DNA from: Actinomycetes bacterium
GTDB lineage: Bacteria; Actinomycetota; Actinomycetes; Prado026
NCBI GenBank assembly: GCA_025455945.1
Contig: JALOLN010000064.1
Span: forward strand, 1 to 10,348
Length of the DNA: 10,348 nucleotides
Reading direction: 5' to 3'
The notes beneath the pieces were generated by a model. The model did no database searches. It was not told the DNA's origin and worked only from the letters and a program-made list of their open reading frames with translations. A program made the translations under genes and the position numbers. The first letter of the stretch is position 1, and each line of letters begins with the position of its first letter. This document shows, in pieces, positions 8,047 to 10,348 of this stretch.

Positions 8047-8061
8047 GGAGTCCGCCGAAGG
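8033..8061 (+). promoter_or_regulatory. Candidate sigma-28 (FliA/WhiG-type) promoter for the roadblock-DUF4388-GTPase cassette
   Basis: CTCAAG (8033-8038) and GCCGAAGG (8054-8061) are separated by 15 bases. The known sigma-28 family consensus is TAAA-N15/16-GCCGATAA, for FliA, SigD and Streptomyces WhiG; aligned on TCAA at 8034-8037 the spacing is 16. The -10 half matches GCCGA exactly and keeps the second A. Transcription would start about 6-8 bases downstream, giving a leader of roughly 45 bases. This is the only plausible promoter seen in the gap and points to control by a motility or developmental sigma factor. Confidence 0.5.
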
Positions 8062-8084
8062 GACAGCAGAGGTCGCCGGGCGTC

Positions 8085-8098
8085 CGGGACCGGTCCCG
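8085..8098. repeat. 14-base perfect palindrome in the leader of the roadblock gene
   Basis: CGGGACCGGTCCCG is its own reverse complement. It lies downstream of the candidate sigma-28 -10 element and 3 bases before the GAGAGGG (8101-8107) that serves as ribosome binding site. It could be a dimeric-protein operator, or in RNA a 5-bp stem with a CCGG loop next to the ribosome binding site. Function is unknown, and some palindromes are expected in such GC-rich DNA. Confidence 0.4.
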
Positions 8099-8113
8099 TC
8101 GAGAGGGTGCGCG

Positions 8114-8710
8114 ATGTCCGATCTGACCCACGCCCGCAGCCGTTCCGCCCGGCTCGACCGGGTGCTCGCCGAGCTGCTGGCGCAGGCCCCCGAGGTGCAG
8201 GCGACCGCTGTCGTCTCCTTCGACGGGCTGCCGATGGCTGCCGCGCTCCCGGCGGGCATGGACGAGGACCGGGTCGCGGCGATGAGCGCCGCCCTGCTCT
8301 CCCTGGGCGAGCGGGCCGCGGAGAGCTTCGGCCGGGGGGAGCTGTCCCAGGTGTACGTCGAGGGGGAGCACGGCAGCGTGTTCCTCGTCTCGGCGGACGA
8401 CGAGGCGGTGCTCGTCGCGGTCGGCGTGGAGGGGGCCAAGGTGGGCCTCATCCGGTACGAGGTGCGCCGGGCCGCCGCTGCCGTGGCCAGCGCGCTGCGG
8501 GCCGACGACGCTGCCGAGCACGCCAGCGTCGACCCGGAGGCGGCGGAGGCGCCCGTCGAGCCCGCACCCGAGGCGCCGGTACCGGTGGAGGCGGCCGCCA
8601 GCAGTGCGCCGGCCGCGCGGCACGCCGGCAACGGGTACGAGCCGCAGCCCGACACCGCCGAGCACTCCTGGACGGCGTTCAACCCGACCGCTCCCCGGCC
8701 CTGGTCCTGA
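8114..8710 (+). CDS. Roadblock/LC7 domain protein (MglB/CvnB-like GTPase partner)
   Basis: The 198-residue protein begins with a Roadblock/LC7 domain at about residues 10-130. Its features are an N-terminal helix (ARLDRVLAELLAQAPEVQA), a first strand with the SFDGLPMA turn (35-42), helix AAMSAALLSLGERAAESF (55-72), strands around 78-105 and a last amphipathic helix (112-128). This family forms dimers that bind Ras-like GTPases; examples are MglB of Myxococcus, a GTPase-activating protein, and CvnB in Streptomyces conservons. After residue 130 comes a low-complexity Ala/Pro/Glu tail, probably disordered, ending in a tryptophan-containing segment (HSWTAFNP, 184-191). GAGAGGG 6 bases before the ATG fixes the start. 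It is first of three co-directional genes with a DUF4388 protein and a small GTPase, which supports a role as GTPase regulator. No signal peptide or membrane helix was seen. Confidence 0.88.
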   Translation: MSDLTHARSRSARLDRVLAELLAQAPEVQATAVVSFDGLPMAAALPAGMDEDRVAAMSAALLSLGERAAESFGRGELSQVYVEGEHGSVFLVSADDEAVLVAVGVEGAKVGLIRYEVRRAAAAVASALRADDAAEHASVDPEAAEAPVEPAPEAPVPVEAAASSAPAARHAGNGYEPQPDTAEHSWTAFNPTAPRPWS

Positions 8711-8758
8711 CCCGGTGCCCGGACCGCGACCACAGCGACGACACGTGAGGGACGTGAC

Positions 8759-9970
8759 GTGAAACTCGAGGGCTCGCTCGACGCCTTCGGCCTGCCGGAC
8801 ATCTTCCAGCTGCTGAGCTTCACGAAGAAGTCCGGGGGGCTGCACCTGCGCGGTGACGCGGGGGAGGGGGTCGTCTACTTCACCGGAGGCTCGGTCACCG
8901 GCGCCTCCGCGGACGGCGGCCGGCAGGTGCTGGCCCGCCGGCTGGTCGGCAGCGGGGTGGTCGACGACGCCACGCTCGAGGCGGCGGTGGACCGGGCCCG
9001 GTCCGAGGGGATCGGCGTCGGCCGGGCGCTGCTCGAGTCCGAGCAGGTGCCGGGGGACGTCCTGGAGGATGCCGCCACCGAGCAGGCCGTCGACGCGGTC
9101 TTCGACCTGCTGCGCTGGTCGGAGGGTGACTTCTCGTTCAGCATGGACGAGCCCAACCCGGACGACGTCGGCGTGGCGCTGCCCACCGAACGCGTCGTGG
9201 CCGAGGCCGGGGCGCGCGCGGAGGCCTGGCAGGGGGTCGCTGAGGTGGTCCCCTCGCCGGAGCTCGTGCCCACGCTGCCGGTGGTGCTCCCGGACGACCC
9301 GGTCGTGACCCGTGACGAGTGGGCCCTGCTGGCCCTCGTCGACGGCCGGCGGCGGGTCGGAGACCTCGTGGAGCTGACCGGTGCCGGGCAGTTCGCCGTG
9401 GCCTCCACGCTGGCCGCGCTCGCGGCCCGCGGCCTGGTCCAGCTCGAGCCGGACGCCGAGGACCACGTCTCCCGGGTCCGGCGGCGGTTCGACCTGCTGG
9501 GGGCGCTGGAGACCACAGCGCCCGCCCCTGCGGCACCGGCCAGCCCCACCGCGCCGGCCGGCCCGGTGGCGCCCTCGGCCGTCCGCACGCCCACCTCCGC
9601 CGTGCCGGTCGACATCATCGTCAGCGCGCCCGAGGACGAGCCCGAGGACGAGCCCGAGAACGAACCGGCCGAGGAGTCCGCCGAGCTGACCGCCGTGGTC
9701 GACGCGCCGCCGGTGGCGGTGGCGCCCGTGGCGGCGCGCCCCGTGACCGTCCCGCCGGCTACCTCGCCCGCCACCGCCTACGCGGGCCAGACGGGGGGCC
9801 CGGCGGTGCTCAGCACGACGCCGGGCAGCGCCTCCGCGGCCGCGGTCGGCGTCACCATGGGCAGCGCGGCGGTCGCCGCGGACCCGCAGGCCTCGTCACT
9901 CATCGACCGGGACCCGAGCATCAACCGCAGCCTGCTGCTGCGGCTGATCGCCGGCGTGCGGGGGCTGTAG
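8759..9970 (+). CDS. DUF4388 (PATAN-domain) signalling protein with winged-helix-like region and long linker
   Basis: The 403-residue protein opens with a typical DUF4388/PATAN domain: LEGSLDAFGLPDIFQLLSFT (3-22), SGGLHLRG (25-32) and GVVYFTGGSVTGA (37-49), then the helical extension to about 150. PATAN domains occur in response-regulator and GTPase signalling systems as protein-interaction modules. Residues about 184-232 (DEWALLALVDGRRRVGDL and on) resemble a winged-helix fold, as in related DUF4388 proteins. Then follows a Pro/Ala/Val-rich, acidic, probably disordered linker (250-380) with an EDEP repeat. The C-terminus (about 383-403) is a short positively charged hydrophobic helix with DPSINRSLLLRLIAGV. 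GAGGGA (8747-8752) lies 6 bases before the GTG start. The gap to the roadblock gene is 48 bases and to the GTPase gene 3 bases, so the latter pair is surely cotranscribed. An adaptor role is inferred. Confidence 0.85.
   Translation: MKLEGSLDAFGLPDIFQLLSFTKKSGGLHLRGDAGEGVVYFTGGSVTGASADGGRQVLARRLVGSGVVDDATLEAAVDRARSEGIGVGRALLESEQVPGDVLEDAATEQAVDAVFDLLRWSEGDFSFSMDEPNPDDVGVALPTERVVAEAGARAEAWQGVAEVVPSPELVPTLPVVLPDDPVVTRDEWALLALVDGRRRVGDLVELTGAGQFAVASTLAALAARGLVQLEPDAEDHVSRVRRRFDLLGALETTAPAPAAPASPTAPAGPVAPSAVRTPTSAVPVDIIVSAPEDEPEDEPENEPAEESAELTAVVDAPPVAVAPVAARPVTVPPATSPATAYAGQTGGPAVLSTTPGSASAAAVGVTMGSAAVAADPQASSLIDRDPSINRSLLLRLIAGVRGL
9632..9667 (+). repeat. Three tandem 12-base units coding EDEP/EDEP/ENEP
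   Basis: Two identical copies of GAGGACGAGCCC (9632-9643 and 9644-9655) are followed by a diverged third (GAGAACGAACCG, 9656-9667). They lie in frame in the linker of the DUF4388 protein and encode residues 292-303. Such a unit can expand or contract without a frameshift, changing linker length and charge. Confidence 0.85.
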
Positions 9971-9973
9971 GTC

Positions 9974-10348
9974 ATGGCACCCCGGACGAGGACCCGACGC
10001 GGCGGGCAGGCGGTCAAGATCGTCGTCACCGGCCCGTTCTCCGCCGGCAAGACGACGCTGATCCGCACCATCAGCGAGATCACCGTGCTGTCGACCGAGC
10101 GCGGCATCACCGACTCCACCCGCTCCCGCAAGGCCGAGACCACGGTCGCGATGGACTTCGGGCGGATCACCATCGACCGGGACCTCGTCCTCTACCTGTT
10201 CGGGACGCCCGGCCAGGAGCGGTTCGACTTCATGTGGGAGATCCTCGGCGAGGGGATGCTCGGCTACGTGCTGCTCGTGGACGCCGAGCGCGAGGACTCC
10301 CTGGCCGAGTCCATCGGGATCCTCGAGGCGTTCCGGCGGATGGCCCGG
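9974..10348 (+). CDS. Small Ras-like GTPase of the MglA/CvnD type, N-terminal part (cut by window end)
   Basis: The frame from ATG 9974 stays open for 125 codons to the window edge; family members are about 190-200 residues, so the C-terminal third is missing. The G1/P-loop is GPFSAGKTT (20-28), with Lys26 and Thr27 in the nucleotide-binding positions. The switch-I region holds AETTVAMDFGRI (54-65), with Thr57/58 as the Mg-coordinating candidates. The switch-II/G3 box reads LFGTPGQERF (75-84), where canonical Ras proteins have DxxG; the Asp is replaced by Gly77. This FGTPGQ form is familiar from actinobacterial conservon GTPases (CvnD). The G4 and G5 boxes lie beyond the window. The basic N-terminus (MAPRTRTRRGGQ) has no signal sequence. 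It starts 3 bases after the DUF4388 stop; the ribosome binding site is weak, suggesting coupled translation. Confidence 0.9.
   Translation, partial: MAPRTRTRRGGQAVKIVVTGPFSAGKTTLIRTISEITVLSTERGITDSTRSRKAETTVAMDFGRITIDRDLVLYLFGTPGQERFDFMWEILGEGMLGYVLLVDAEREDSLAESIGILEAFRRMAR

Noticed and set aside
8020..8113. Riboswitch or other known structured RNA in the aroE-roadblock gap
   Set aside because: The gap is short, and no known aptamer core (c-di-GMP, c-di-AMP, SAM or similar) could be matched. The promoter-plus-palindrome reading explains most of it.
7147..9466. Long minus-strand frames (7147-8823 and 7553-9466) antisense to aroE, roadblock and DUF4388 genes
   Set aside because: They are compositional shadows that overlap each other and conserved plus-strand genes, with no recognisable domain and no ribosome binding site logic.
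1..10348. Insertion sequences, CRISPR arrays, tRNA genes or attachment sites
   Set aside because: No transposase or integrase motifs, no spaced repeats, no tRNA-like cloverleaf ends and no broken genes were seen; nearly all of the window is filled by intact coding sequence.

Overview
The window comes from a very GC-rich actinobacterial chromosome, with strong G/C third-codon bias, GTG starts and TAGGGT-type -10 elements set directly before start codons. The order rarA-alaS-ruvX-mltG-aroE is a familiar actinobacterial housekeeping block. The composition and the adjoining roadblock/DUF4388/GTPase genes would suit a Geodermatophilaceae-like organism (Blastococcus, Geodermatophilus, Modestobacter). 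That genus-level guess is inference only.

Layout. Positions 1-1529, minus strand, hold the N-terminal two thirds of an MMPL/RND-family membrane transporter, cut by the window edge. A 79-base divergent gap leads to five plus-strand genes. rarA (1609-2952) is a replication-fork AAA+ ATPase and alaS (2963-5635) is alanyl-tRNA synthetase. ruvX (5652-6128) is a YqgF-type RNase H-fold nuclease, mltG (6125-7198) a septal murein transglycosylase, and aroE (7195-8019) shikimate dehydrogenase. Gaps are 10 and 16 bases, followed by two 4-base start/stop overlaps, so alaS to aroE reads as one transcription unit. rarA and alaS each carry the same 9-mer, GTAGGGTCG, just before the start codon, which suggests two leaderless promoters.

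Positions 8020-8113 are a dense 94-base regulatory gap. It holds a GC hairpin after aroE, a candidate sigma-28 (FliA/WhiG-type) promoter (CTCAAG-N15-GCCGAAGG), a 14-base perfect palindrome and a ribosome binding site. It introduces a second, accessory-looking cassette: a Roadblock/LC7 protein (8114-8710), a DUF4388/PATAN protein (8759-9970) and the start of an MglA/CvnD-like small GTPase (9974 to the window end). By family knowledge, roadblock proteins act as regulators or partners of such GTPases, and PATAN proteins act as signalling adaptors. The cassette is therefore most simply a GTPase signalling module, possibly tied to motility or development through an alternative sigma factor. It is the most interesting part of the window. 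The rest is ordinary core genome.
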